Below, in pieces: positions 7,931-16,467 of a DNA stretch of 64,000 nucleotides (the first letter of the stretch is position 1; every line of letters begins with the position of its first letter). The DNA lies in assembly GCF_900168045.1 (NCBI RefSeq), contig NZ_FUYY01000002.1:744001-808000 (forward strand), given 5' to 3'. Origin of the DNA: Salegentibacter holothuriorum. Lineage in GTDB: Bacteria; Bacteroidota; Bacteroidia; Flavobacteriales; Flavobacteriaceae. A program made the position numbers and the translations under genes. The notes under the pieces were generated by a model. It did not search any database. It saw only the letters and a list, made by a program, of their open reading frames with translations, and was not told where the DNA came from.

Positions 7931-9934
7931 ATGTCAGTTTTAGATTCAAAAATACCTAAAGGGCCTCTAGCAGAAAAGTGGACCAATCATAAAAACAATA
8001 TCAATCTTGTTAACCCTGCCAACAAACGTAATATAGACGTTATTGTAATAGGAACAGGGCTTGCAGGAGGAGCTGCAGCTGCAACTCTTGCCGAATTAGG
8101 TTATAATGTAAAAACATTTTGCTACCAGGATTCTCCAAGACGTGCACACTCTATCGCCGCACAGGGAGGAATTAACGCCTCTAAAAACTATCAGGGAGAT
8201 GGTGATTCAGACTACCGTTTATTTTACGATACCGTAAAAGGTGGCGATTACCGTTCTCGTGAAGGTAACGTTTATCGTCTTGCTGAGGTTTCCGGAAATA
8301 TTATAGATCAATGTGTGGCACAAGGAGTTCCTTTTGCCCGCGAATATGGTGGATATTTAGATAACCGCTCTTTTGGGGGTGTGTTGGTATCCCGTACTTT
8401 TTATGCTAAAGGGCAAACAGGACAGCAGTTATTGCTGGGAGCATATTCAGCAATGAACCGCCAGATTAATCGTGGTAAAATTAAGCCTTATAACCGTCAC
8501 GAAATGATGGATTTGGTATTGGTAGATGGTAAAGCTCGTGGAATTATTGCCAGAGATATGATTACCGGTGAGATTGAGCGCCACTCTGCACATGCAGTGG
8601 TTTTGGCTTCCGGTGGTTATGGAAATGTTTTCTTCCTTTCTACAAATGCGATGGGAAGTAACGTTACAGCAGCCTGGAGAGCTCACCGTAAAGGAGCTTA
8701 TTTTGCTAACCCGTGTTATACACAAATTCACCCAACCTGTATTCCGGTTTCTGGAGATCATCAGTCTAAATTGACTTTGATGTCTGAATCTCTTAGGAAT
8801 GATGGACGAATTTGGGTGCCTAAGAAAGAGGAAGATGCAAAGGCAATAAGGGAAGGTAAGAAAAAACCAACTGAACTTTCAGAAGAAGATAGAGATTACT
8901 ATTTAGAACGTCGTTATCCTGCTTTTGGTAACCTTGTACCTCGAGATGTGGCTTCAAGGGCAGCTAAAGAACGTTGCGATGCCGGTTATGGTGTAAATAA
9001 AACAGGTCAGGCAGTTTACCTTGATTTTGCCAGTGCCATAGAGCGCTACGGAAAAGAGAAAGCTTTTACTGCGGGTCACAAAAATCCTACAAAAGAAGAA
9101 ATTACAAAATTAGGGAAAGAAGTAGTTGCTTCTAAGTATGGAAACCTCTTCGATATGTATATTAAAATCGTAGACCAGAATCCGTATGAAACCCCAATGA
9201 TGATATATCCTGCAGTTCACTATACAATGGGTGGGCTTTGGGTAGACTATAATCTTGAAACTACCATTCCTGGTTGTTATGCTACCGGAGAAGCAAATTT
9301 CTCAGATCATGGTGCTAACAGGCTTGGAGCTTCTGCATTGATGCAAGGGCTGGCAGATGGTTATTTTGTATTACCATACACTATTGGAGATTATTTATCA
9401 AAAGACATTCGTACCGGAGCAATTCCTACAGATTCACCAGAATTTGAAGAAACCGAGAAAGCCGTGAAAGAGCGAATTGATAAAATGATGAATGCCGACG
9501 GAACGAAATCTGTAGATTCCTATCACAAGGAATTAGGATTGATTATGTGGAACAAATGCGGGATGGCTCGTAATGCTGAAGGATTGAAAGAGGCGATTGA
9601 AGAAATTGCAGCTTTAAGAGAAGATTTCTGGAAAAACGTAAAAATTCCCGGAAGTGCAACTGCCAAGAACGCCGAACTTGAGAAAGCCGGCCGTGTAGCA
9701 GATTTCCTTGAACTGGGAGAATTATTCGCTAAAGATGCATTACATAGGGAAGAATCTTGTGGAGGGCATTTTAGAGAAGAATATCAAACCAAAGAAGGTG
9801 AAGCTTTAAGGGACGATGAGAACTTTAAGTATGTTGCCGCCTGGGAATATAAAGGGAAACCCGCAGATGCCGTGCTTCACAAAGAAGACCTGGTATTTGA
9901 AAATATAGAATTAAAAACAAGAAGTTATAAATAA
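7931..9934 (+). CDS. sdhA: Succinate dehydrogenase/fumarate reductase flavoprotein subunit
   Basis: The 667-residue catalytic subunit of complex II, oxidising succinate to fumarate on covalently bound FAD at the inner face of the membrane. The dinucleotide fold is [19 protein letters not shown] (about residues 39-57). The FAD-linking His lies in [14 protein letters not shown]. The substrate site includes HPTC, and [20 protein letters not shown] marks the FAD-binding C-terminal lobe. Its length and motifs match the large Bacteroidota type rather than E. coli SdhA. It is followed not by sdhB directly but by a four-helix-bundle gene. Confidence 0.95.
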   Translation: MSVLDSKIPKGPLAEKWTNHKNNINLVNPANKRNIDVIVIGTGLAGGAAAATLAELGYNVKTFCYQDSPRRAHSIAAQGGINASKNYQGDGDSDYRLFYDTVKGGDYRSREGNVYRLAEVSGNIIDQCVAQGVPFAREYGGYLDNRSFGGVLVSRTFYAKGQTGQQLLLGAYSAMNRQINRGKIKPYNRHEMMDLVLVDGKARGIIARDMITGEIERHSAHAVVLASGGYGNVFFLSTNAMGSNVTAAWRAHRKGAYFANPCYTQIHPTCIPVSGDHQSKLTLMSESLRNDGRIWVPKKEEDAKAIREGKKKPTELSEEDRDYYLERRYPAFGNLVPRDVASRAAKERCDAGYGVNKTGQAVYLDFASAIERYGKEKAFTAGHKNPTKEEITKLGKEVVASKYGNLFDMYIKIVDQNPYETPMMIYPAVHYTMGGLWVDYNLETTIPGCYATGEANFSDHGANRLGASALMQGLADGYFVLPYTIGDYLSKDIRTGAIPTDSPEFEETEKAVKERIDKMMNADGTKSVDSYHKELGLIMWNKCGMARNAEGLKEAIEEIAALREDFWKNVKIPGSATAKNAELEKAGRVADFLELGELFAKDALHREESCGGHFREEYQTKEGEALRDDENFKYVAAWEYKGKPADAVLHKEDLVFENIELKTRSYK

Positions 9935-9959
9935 GTTTATAGTGAATGGTTAATTGTTA

Positions 9960-10337
9960 ATGGAAAAGATAAAATCATTCGAAGATTTAGTCTGCTGGCA
10001 AAAAGGTAGAGCTATTCGAATGGAGGTTTCTAAACTTATTAAACAATTTCCTGTTGAAGAAAAATTTGAATTGATTTCTCAAATGAGAAGGGCTTCCCGC
10101 TCAGTGACACATAATTTAGCTGAAGGGTACGGAAGATTTCATTTTAAGGAAAATATCCAATTCTGTAGAATTTCAAGAGGTTCACTTTATGAAATAAAAG
10201 ATCAATTAATTACTGCATTAGATGAGCAGTATATTGACGAAAAAACATTTGAAAATTTAAAGAAAAAAGTTGAAGAAGGAATAGTTATTTTGAATGGCTA
10301 TATTAATTATCTGAAAAAAGCAGGTAATTCCTATTAA
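9960..10337 (+). CDS. Four-helix-bundle protein (S23/IVP family) inserted in the sdh operon
   Basis: A 125-residue helical protein of the S23 ribosomal intervening-sequence family. It shows IKSFEDLVCWQKGRAIRMEV, SQMRRASRSVTHNLAEGYGR and SLYEIKDQLITALDEQY, the signatures of this fold. The cellular role is unknown. The start is ATG 9960; a TTG two codons upstream is less likely. It separates sdhA from sdhB, 25 bp from each. Its flanks are related inverted sequences: GGTTAATTGTTAA upstream and TTAACACTTAACTTTTAAC downstream. That fits a mobile cassette dropped between two operon genes. It is transcribed in the operon direction, so sdhB expression is probably retained. Confidence 0.85.
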   Translation: MEKIKSFEDLVCWQKGRAIRMEVSKLIKQFPVEEKFELISQMRRASRSVTHNLAEGYGRFHFKENIQFCRISRGSLYEIKDQLITALDEQYIDEKTFENLKKKVEEGIVILNGYINYLKKAGNSY

Positions 10338-10362
10338 CTTTTAACACTTAACTTTTAACGAT

Positions 10363-11109
10363 ATGAAGTTAACACTTAAAATATGGCGTCAGGAAAATGC
10401 CACTGCTGAAGGAAAAATGGTAGATTATCCTGTAGATGGAATAGATGGAGATATGTCTTTTCTTGAAATGCTGGATATACTTAACGAGCAGTTGGTAGAA
10501 AAAGGAGAGGATACTGTTGAATTTGATCACGATTGTCGTGAGGGAATTTGTGGTTCTTGTTCTTTGCAAATTAACGGAGAGCCTCACGGCCCAGATAAGT
10601 TAATCGCAACCTGCCAGTTGCATATGCGCTCTTTTAAAGATGGTGATACCATTTATATAGAGCCATTTAGAGCAAAAGCTTTTCCGGTAATTAAAGACCT
10701 TATTGTAGATCGTACCGCTTTTGATAGGATTCAACAAGCCTGGGGATATGTTTCGGTAAATACTTCGGGGAATACCGTAGATGCGAATACTATTCCAATT
10801 GAAAAAGAAAAAGCCGACGAATCTTTTAACGCGGCAACCTGTATTGGTTGTGGAGCTTGTGTAGCTGCTTGTAAAAATGCAAGTGCTATGCTGTTTACTT
10901 CGGCAAAAGTTTCTCAATATGCTTTGCTTCCGCAAGGTCGTGTAGAAGCTACCGAGCGTGTTCAGGCAATGGTTAGACAAATGGACGAAGAAGGCTTTGG
11001 AAACTGTAGTAATACTGGAGCCTGTGAAATAGAATGTCCTAAAGGAATTTCTTTAGAGAATATAGCGCGTATGAACCGTGAATATCTTGCAGCAAGCGTA
11101 AAAGGATAA
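10363..11109 (+). CDS. sdhB: Succinate dehydrogenase/fumarate reductase iron-sulfur subunit
   Basis: A 248-residue electron-transfer subunit of complex II. The N-terminal ferredoxin domain carries the 2Fe-2S ligands in CREGICGSC (about residues 59-67) with a further Cys in LIATCQLH. The C-terminal domain has [11 protein letters not shown] and [15 protein letters not shown] for the 4Fe-4S and 3Fe-4S clusters. It completes the sdhCAB set although a four-helix-bundle gene precedes it. A strong terminator follows. Confidence 0.95.
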   Translation: MKLTLKIWRQENATAEGKMVDYPVDGIDGDMSFLEMLDILNEQLVEKGEDTVEFDHDCREGICGSCSLQINGEPHGPDKLIATCQLHMRSFKDGDTIYIEPFRAKAFPVIKDLIVDRTAFDRIQQAWGYVSVNTSGNTVDANTIPIEKEKADESFNAATCIGCGACVAACKNASAMLFTSAKVSQYALLPQGRVEATERVQAMVRQMDEEGFGNCSNTGACEIECPKGISLENIARMNREYLAASVKG

Positions 11110-11133
11110 AACTTCCTTAAATACAAATAAATC

Positions 11134-11166
11134 AATCCCAAATTCTTTTTGAATTTGGGATTTTTT
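11134..11166 (+). terminator. Rho-independent terminator of the sdh operon
   Basis: Twelve-base stem AATCCCAAATTC (11134-11145) and GAATTTGGGATT (11151-11162) with a five-T loop and a following T-run. Confidence 0.9.
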
Positions 11167-11267
11167 ATGCAACTTAATCAACTACCTCGAAGAAAGCGCA
11201 GGAGGTATTTTACGAGAATAAATTCATCCAATTACGATGTCGCACATCATTTAATAAAATCCATTTA

Positions 11268-12443
11268 ATGGAATTTAAAAATAACATAATGCCAGATTTT
11301 CAAAATCTTCCTTCAAAACTTCCCACCGGGAAAACCAGTATATTTTCAGTAATGAGTAGTTTGGCCAGAGAACATAAAGCCATAGATCTCTCTCAGGGTT
11401 TTCCGAATTTTGAAACCGACAATCATTTAAAAGAGCTGGTTTGTAAAGCGATGAAAGATGGCTACAACCAATATCCGCCAATGAATGGCATTCCGGAGTT
11501 GCGAGAGCAAATAGTTTCCAAAATTGAAAATCTCTACGGAAAAAAATATAACGAAGCTTCAGAAATTGTTTTTACGGCTGGCGCAACCCAAGCCTTATAC
11601 TGTGCAATAACCGCTTTTGTGCATCCCGGGGATGAGGTGATTGTTTTTAAACCGGCTTACGATTCTTATGAACCCGATATTAAACTTGCCGGCGGAAAAC
11701 CTGTCTTAATTGAATTAAAGGGGAAAGATTTTAAGATTGACTGGGAAGAAGTCGAAGAAAAAATCACGTCCAAAACCAGGATGATCGTAATCAATACACC
11801 TCATAATCCAACTGGAACGGTCCTTTCAAAAAGCGATATGTTACACCTGGAGAAATTATTAAGAGATACCAATATTATTCTTTTAAGCGACGAGGTATAC
11901 GAACATCTTATTTTTGATGAGGAAGAACATCAAAGCGCTTCAAAGTTTCCTGGTTTAGCAGAGAGAGCCATTGTTTGTGCTTCCTTCGGAAAAACCTTTC
12001 ATAATACCGGTTGGAAAATGGGCTATTGCGTGGCGCCTGAAGTTTTAATGAAAGAAATCATCAAGTTTCACCAGGCCACGGTATTTTGTGTAAATCACCC
12101 AATGCAGCGGGCTTTCGCTGAATATTTAAAAAATCCGGATCATTATTTGAGTCTGGGAAATTTCTATCAAGAAAAGCGAGATAAGTTTTTGGAATTGATG
12201 CAAGGCTCAAAATTTAAAGGAACTCCCTCAAAAGGAACCTATTTCCAGGTGATGAACTATTCAGAAATTACCGATGAACACGATGTAGATTTTGCAAAAA
12301 GATTAATTACTGAATACGGACTGGCTACCATTCCGGTTTCCGTATTTCATAAAGATGGAAAAGACCACAAACAGTTGCGTTTCTGTTTTGCCAAAACCGA
12401 TGAAACCCTGGAAAAAGCAGCTGAGATTTTACATAAATTATAA
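11268..12443 (+). CDS. PLP-dependent aminotransferase (methionine aminotransferase type)
   Basis: A fold-type I class I/II aminotransferase of about 390 residues, related to YbdL/KAT methionine and kynurenine aminotransferases that act on 2-oxo acids. Visible are IDLSQGFPNF (substrate loop), the GYNQYPPMNG region, NTPHNPTGTVL, LSDEVYEHLIF (Asp and Tyr contacting PLP) and SFGKTFHNTGWK, where Lys forms the Schiff base. A C-terminal RFCFAKTDETL contains the carboxylate-binding Arg. Two ATGs are possible: 11268 and 11289 (MPDFQNLPSKLP), and the second looks more like related proteins. The substrate is inferred from family only. Confidence 0.88.
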   Translation: MEFKNNIMPDFQNLPSKLPTGKTSIFSVMSSLAREHKAIDLSQGFPNFETDNHLKELVCKAMKDGYNQYPPMNGIPELREQIVSKIENLYGKKYNEASEIVFTAGATQALYCAITAFVHPGDEVIVFKPAYDSYEPDIKLAGGKPVLIELKGKDFKIDWEEVEEKITSKTRMIVINTPHNPTGTVLSKSDMLHLEKLLRDTNIILLSDEVYEHLIFDEEEHQSASKFPGLAERAIVCASFGKTFHNTGWKMGYCVAPEVLMKEIIKFHQATVFCVNHPMQRAFAEYLKNPDHYLSLGNFYQEKRDKFLELMQGSKFKGTPSKGTYFQVMNYSEITDEHDVDFAKRLITEYGLATIPVSVFHKDGKDHKQLRFCFAKTDETLEKAAEILHKL

Positions 12444-12448
12444 TATTG

Positions 12449-12469
12449 CGTCATCCTGTTTCAGGATCT
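12449..12469. repeat. Short palindrome, CGTCATCCTG-TTTCAGGATCT family
   Basis: GCGTCATCCTG-TTTCAGGATCT just after the aminotransferase stop. It is a short version of the sequence inserted in mfd at 17422-17448 and present as the right half of the element at 20988-21067. Confidence 0.6.
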
Positions 12470-12523
12470 AAAAATTACTGAAAGAATATTTATCTTTTTA
12501 AAAAAGCGATTCTCAAAAATAAC

Positions 12524-12609
12524 GTCATTGCGATCCCGATATTTATCGGGAGAAGTAATCTCATGCTTTAATACTATAACCTACAGATTGCTTCGTTCCT
12601 CGCAATGAC
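12524..12609. repeat. MITE-like repeat, CGTCATTGCGA family (copy 2)
   Basis: The ends CGTCATTGCGA (12524-12534) and TCGCAATGAC are inverted repeats. The inner pair GAAGTAATCT and AGATTGCTTC also pair. A secondary hairpin TCCCGATATTTATCGGGA is nested in the left end. There is no coding capacity. Confidence 0.8.
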
Positions 12610-12638
12610 AGAGTCTTCTGAGCCACTCAAATAAACCA

Positions 12639-13274
12639 ATGACTATAAACCTCCAAAATCAAACTTTCGAACTCCATCCCAGCGGTGCCGCTTTTTGGAA
12701 AGAAGAGAAAATCCTCTTAATTAGCGATGTGCATTTAGGGAAAATCTCGCATTTTAGGAAATTTGGAAGTGCTGTGCCTCATAAAGCGATGCATGCAAAT
12801 TTTTTAAGGCTGAGTGAAGTTGTCGGGAAATTTCATCCTAAAATTGTCTGTTTTCTAGGCGATCTTTTTCATAGCGATCTTAATAGCGAATGGAATTTAT
12901 TCGAAAATTGGCTGGATGCTGTAAAAGCCGAAGTAGTTCTAATCGCAGGAAACCACGATATCATTTCACCTTTAAAATATGAAGAATTGGGGGTTAAAAT
13001 TCATTCTGAATGGCAGCTGAAAGACTTTTTACTTACCCATCATCCTGAAAGCAGAGTAGGTTTATTTAATCTTTGTGGGCATATTCATCCCGGCTACCGA
13101 CTTAACGGAATAGCAAAACAAAGCCTTAAATTACCTTGTTTTTTCCGAAGAAAAGATCAATTGATCTTTCCTGCTTTTGGCGAATTCACCGGGAACTTTA
13201 TGATGAAGCTAAATGATGAGGAAAAAGCATACGCGATTACCCAAAATGAAGTAATTTTAATAGAAAACAGCTAA
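12639..13274 (+). CDS. pdeM: Ligase-associated DNA damage response endonuclease PdeM
   Basis: A 211-residue calcineurin-like metallophosphoesterase. Metal-site motifs in order are ISDVHLGK (D, H), FLGDLFHSD (GD), AGNHDI (GNH), THHP and CGHIHPG (GHxH). PdeM proteins are usually found near an ATP-dependent DNA ligase, an exonuclease and a Lhr-type helicase in a predicted repair system. None of these partners lies in this window, so the assignment is by sequence resemblance alone. It is followed after 1 bp by a membrane protein gene, so the two are probably cotranscribed. Confidence 0.85.
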   Translation: MTINLQNQTFELHPSGAAFWKEEKILLISDVHLGKISHFRKFGSAVPHKAMHANFLRLSEVVGKFHPKIVCFLGDLFHSDLNSEWNLFENWLDAVKAEVVLIAGNHDIISPLKYEELGVKIHSEWQLKDFLLTHHPESRVGLFNLCGHIHPGYRLNGIAKQSLKLPCFFRRKDQLIFPAFGEFTGNFMMKLNDEEKAYAITQNEVILIENS

Positions 13275-13275
13275 A

Positions 13276-14067
13276 ATGGAAAAACGTCTTGCGGTACTCA
13301 ATTTTATCTCTGTAATTTTAATTATTGCGGTGAGTTATATTTCCCAAACGGGAATTATTAACGGCAATACTATGGGCAGCCTTAGCGCTGAGTATTATAA
13401 TCTTTTCACCCCTGCAGGTTATGCTTTTGCTATTTGGGGAATAATCTTTCTTTCGCTTTTAGGCTTTTCTGGATATCAACTTTTTCAGGCCTTTTCAGCG
13501 AGAACTGATCTGGAATTCTTAAGAAACTCCGGTTACTGGTTTTTAACGGCTAACCTGGCCAATGCTGCCTGGGTAATTTTTTGGCTGTATGAGTTTACGG
13601 GAGTTTCAGTACTGCTCATGTTTTTAATTCTTTTTTCTCTTATAAAAATAATTCTGAATACCAATATGGAGCGCTGGGACGCGCCATTAAAAATCCTTGC
13701 GTTTAGCTGGTGGCCTATTTGCCTTTATTCGGGGTGGATTGCCGTTGCCAGTATCGCGAATGTTTCGGCTTATCTTTCTAAAATAGGCTGGTCAGCACCG
13801 TTTTTCGGAGAAGAAATTTGGACGGTTATTATTATTGCGGTGGCTGTTTTTCTAAATATCGCTATGATCTGGCGTAGAAATATGCGGGAATTTGCCGCAG
13901 TTGGTGTTTGGGCGTTAATCGCTATTTATTTTAGACATTTTAACGAAATCCCACTTATCGCTTATTCAGCTTTAATAGGTGCAATTGCTATTTTTTCGAA
14001 TATTATTTATCACGGCTGGATGAACAAGGAAACAAACCCGATGTATAAATTAATGAACCGCGATTAA
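13276..14067 (+). CDS. Tryptophan-rich membrane protein (TspO/MBR-related)
   Basis: A 263-residue integral membrane protein with about seven to eight hydrophobic helices and many tryptophans (for example AFAIWGIIFLSLL, NAAWVIFWLYEF, AFSWWPICLYSGWIA). The pattern fits the long, TspO-like tryptophan-rich sensory proteins of Bacteroidota, whose ligand and role are not established. The start ATG is 1 bp after the pdeM stop, so the genes form a transcriptional pair, but no functional link is evident. It is convergent with the oxidoreductase gene 27 bp away. Confidence 0.8.
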   Translation: MEKRLAVLNFISVILIIAVSYISQTGIINGNTMGSLSAEYYNLFTPAGYAFAIWGIIFLSLLGFSGYQLFQAFSARTDLEFLRNSGYWFLTANLANAAWVIFWLYEFTGVSVLLMFLILFSLIKIILNTNMERWDAPLKILAFSWWPICLYSGWIAVASIANVSAYLSKIGWSAPFFGEEIWTVIIIAVAVFLNIAMIWRRNMREFAAVGVWALIAIYFRHFNEIPLIAYSALIGAIAIFSNIIYHGWMNKETNPMYKLMNRD

Positions 14068-14094
14068 CTCCTCTATTTCGAGGGTGAGGCTTTG

Positions 14095-15453
14095 CTACAC
14101 CATTCCTTTAATATCGCTTGCCCAACTGGGATAAGTGAAAATCATCTTTTTTAAGGTCTCACAATCTAATTCCCCACACATCGCCATCACAAACATATTG
14201 ATGATTTCGGAAGCTTCCGGGCCAACCAAATGAGCACCAAGCACTAGTCCGGTTTTTTTATCCACCAGGGTCTTATAGGCGTATATTTTCTCATTGATAT
14301 GCTTTGCGTTAAACCATTCGGGTACTAATTTGTGTTCCAGTTCATAATCGTATCCCTGTTCCTTAGCTTCTTTTTCTGAAAGTCCTACGGAAGCCAGTTT
14401 TGGAAGGGTAAACACTACTGTAGGTTGCGGCGGATAATCTGCTTTCTTAGGCTCTTTATTATTTAAAAGATTTGCTGAAACAATCTTTGATTCTTGTGAA
14501 GAAAGCGGGGTTAAGGGTAAGCCCGAACTATCTGAAACATCACCACAGGCATACACGTTTTTATTGGTTGAATTTTGAAGAAATTCGTTAACGGTAATTC
14601 CTTTTTTAGAAAAGGCCACGTTTCCAATTTTCAGCTCCAAATCTTCTATAGAAGGAATGCGCCCCGCGGTATTAAAAACCATCTCAGCTTTTGCCGAAAC
14701 CTCTTTCCCGTCCTGGATTGCTTTTACCCTGAAGTTCTTTTGCAGTTTTTCAATTTCCTTCACTTCGGCATTAAAAATAAAATCGATTCCCAGGTCTTCT
14801 TCCGAAACCTGTTGGATGTAGTTCACCATGTCTTTGTCAAAGTTGGAAAGCGGTCCTGGAGCAAAATCCATCATGGTTACTTTTACCCCAAAACGAGCTG
14901 CGATATGTGCGAATTCCATTCCAATATATCCCGCACCGATAAAAATCATTGTTTCGGGTAATTCTTTTAGATCGAGAAAATCTTCGCTTAAAAGAGCATA
15001 TTCTTCGCCAGGGATTTTTAATGGCATAGCTTTTTGCCCGGTAGCGATAACGATCTTATCTGCGGTTACCGTTTTGCCTTCAACAGAAAGTGTATTCTCA
15101 TCCAAAAATTTCGGAGATTGGTGATACATTTTGATTTCCAGGGCAGCCAGATCTTTTTCAGTGGCGGCAGGAATGGCATCTACAAATGTTTCTTTAAAAG
15201 TGATAAGATCGCTCCAATTTACTTCCGGCATCTTGCTAATTCCCTTGCCCTCCATTTTAGTGGCGCGATCTATAATTTCGGTAAAACCAACTAAAACTTT
15301 TTTAGGATCACAACCACGATTTGGGCAGGTACCGCCATACTCCCTGTTATCGGCGATCGCAACTTTCCATCCCGCATTAGCGCATTCTTTAGCAACACCT
15401 TTTCCAGCGGTCCCGGTTCCTATTACAAATACATCAAAATGCTCAAATCCCAT
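14095..15453 (-). CDS. FAD-dependent pyridine nucleotide-disulfide oxidoreductase
   Basis: A 452-residue class I flavin disulfide reductase. The FAD fold VIGTGTAGKGVAKECANAG is at the N-terminus. The redox-active disulfide is in GGTCPNRGCDPKK (CxxxxC, about residues 43-48), and the second nucleotide fold is FIGAGYIGMEFAHIA. GDVSDSSGLPLTPL is the FAD/GD motif, and the C-terminus carries the dimerisation domain. A catalytic His-Glu pair as in lipoamide dehydrogenase (HPT) is not obvious: the equivalent near the end reads FTYPSWASDI. It is therefore closest to the glutathione/mercuric-reductase-like group of uncertain substrate. Confidence 0.88.
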   Translation of the reverse strand: MGFEHFDVFVIGTGTAGKGVAKECANAGWKVAIADNREYGGTCPNRGCDPKKVLVGFTEIIDRATKMEGKGISKMPEVNWSDLITFKETFVDAIPAATEKDLAALEIKMYHQSPKFLDENTLSVEGKTVTADKIVIATGQKAMPLKIPGEEYALLSEDFLDLKELPETMIFIGAGYIGMEFAHIAARFGVKVTMMDFAPGPLSNFDKDMVNYIQQVSEEDLGIDFIFNAEVKEIEKLQKNFRVKAIQDGKEVSAKAEMVFNTAGRIPSIEDLELKIGNVAFSKKGITVNEFLQNSTNKNVYACGDVSDSSGLPLTPLSSQESKIVSANLLNNKEPKKADYPPQPTVVFTLPKLASVGLSEKEAKEQGYDYELEHKLVPEWFNAKHINEKIYAYKTLVDKKTGLVLGAHLVGPEASEIINMFVMAMCGELDCETLKKMIFTYPSWASDIKGMV

Positions 15454-15566
15454 AACTTTAGTTTCTTATGGGAAATTAACCAAGTTTGTGCGCTTTTGCT
15501 GTTATGAAAATGGTAAATTCTCACCATAAAAGGATAAAGATGCTTGATGAAGAATTTCTATGAATA

Positions 15567-15992
15567 CTAGGGGATATTAGTTTTAAGAAGTATTTCGAGC
15601 AATTCAGAGTAAGTCAGGATCTTTGTTTTGTCTATTTTCTTGAGAATTAGTGAATCTTTATCTCCGGTAACTAAATAGTCTGCACTTCCATCTACCGCAA
15701 GATTTAATAGAAAATCATCCTTTTCGTCCCGACAAATTTTTAATTTAGAAGTGACAGTAATTAAATCAGCAAATTGGTCAAATATATCTAAGAGTTTCTC
15801 AATATCTTTTTTAGCAAAGATTTTTTTGAATTTTGGTCGTTTTACAACTTCTATAAATTCTTCTAATAATTCATTTGAAAAGATTAAAACCACTTTTTCG
15901 GTTTTAATCAATTGATCAATTTCCATGTGATTTTTTGAAATCAAAAAGCTAATCCAGAGATTTGTATCGAGGATTATTCTTTTACTCTTCAT
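15567..15992 (-). CDS. PIN-domain toxin (putative toxin-antitoxin nuclease)
   Basis: A 141-residue PIN-domain protein of the COG1569-type putative toxin family, a Mg-dependent RNase. Acidic residues of the active site are visible: Asp9 in RIILDTNLWISFL, a central Glu in LLEEFIEVV, and Asp residues in CRDEKDDFLLNLAVDG and YLVTGDKDSL. It lies 74 bp downstream of a small gene that fits an antitoxin. Both are on the minus strand between unrelated housekeeping genes. Toxicity is inferred from the family. Confidence 0.85.
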   Translation of the reverse strand: MKSKRIILDTNLWISFLISKNHMEIDQLIKTEKVVLIFSNELLEEFIEVVKRPKFKKIFAKKDIEKLLDIFDQFADLITVTSKLKICRDEKDDFLLNLAVDGSADYLVTGDKDSLILKKIDKTKILTYSELLEILLKTNIP

Positions 15993-16066
15993 CTATGCAT
16001 AAATTCATAAACCATTGATATGGTTTTTTTATGTTAGTTGGTATTGCCATTCTTTTTAAATGCCCA

Positions 16067-16282
16067 TTATGGGCTTTCATAGCGTGATTTTCTCACGGCT
16101 TCTACCTCTTTAGTTATGTCTTCCAGACTTAATTTTTGGATCGATTTAGATCTTAGTTTAGTAAGAAGAGCAGAGAAATCGGTTTTTTGCGAAGGCTTAA
16201 TTTTTATCAAATTAAGATCGGCCAAATCTTTAAGTAGTTTCTTGGCTTTTGGATTTAATATGTCAATTTGAAAAGTTTCCAT
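16067..16282 (-). CDS. Probable antitoxin partner of the PIN protein
   Basis: A 71-residue protein: METFQIDILNPKAKKLLKDL at the N-terminus and a charged helical C-terminus (LEDITKEVEAVRKSRYESP). Such short proteins with an ILNPKAKKLL start commonly precede COG1569-type PIN toxins in Bacteroidota and Cyanobacteria. The N-terminal part would bind DNA and the C-terminal part would block the PIN active site. The 74-bp gap to the toxin is longer than usual for TA pairs. Confidence 0.75.
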   Translation of the reverse strand: METFQIDILNPKAKKLLKDLADLNLIKIKPSQKTDFSALLTKLRSKSIQKLSLEDITKEVEAVRKSRYESP

Positions 16283-16431
16283 ATCCTCTTTTCGTAAAGC
16301 TAAGCATTATTTTTCATTTCAGTAATGAATAAATTTTGAGTCAGGTGCTAATTTATCCCCTATTTAATTACTGGAAATATCCCGCAAAGAAAAAAGTATA
16401 AATCAACTAACGTTAAAAAAATGTTGAGAGG

Positions 16432-16462
16432 TTGCGGGACAATATTTCTGCAATTATCTTTG
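16432..16462 (+). promoter_or_regulatory. mfd promoter (TTG-N20-TATCTTTG), probably leaderless
   Basis: -33 TTG (16432-16434), a 20-bp spacer and a perfect -7 TATCTTTG (16455-16462). The expected start site 5-7 nt after the final G coincides with the mfd ATG (16468), so the mRNA would have little or no 5' leader. Confidence 0.7.
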
Positions 16463-16467
16463 CGGCA

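Noticed and set aside
16432-16467. Twelve-residue N-terminal extension of Mfd
   Set aside because: The promoter -33 and -7 elements lie inside it, so it cannot be transcribed from that promoter; MSKTIIAQSF is the natural start.
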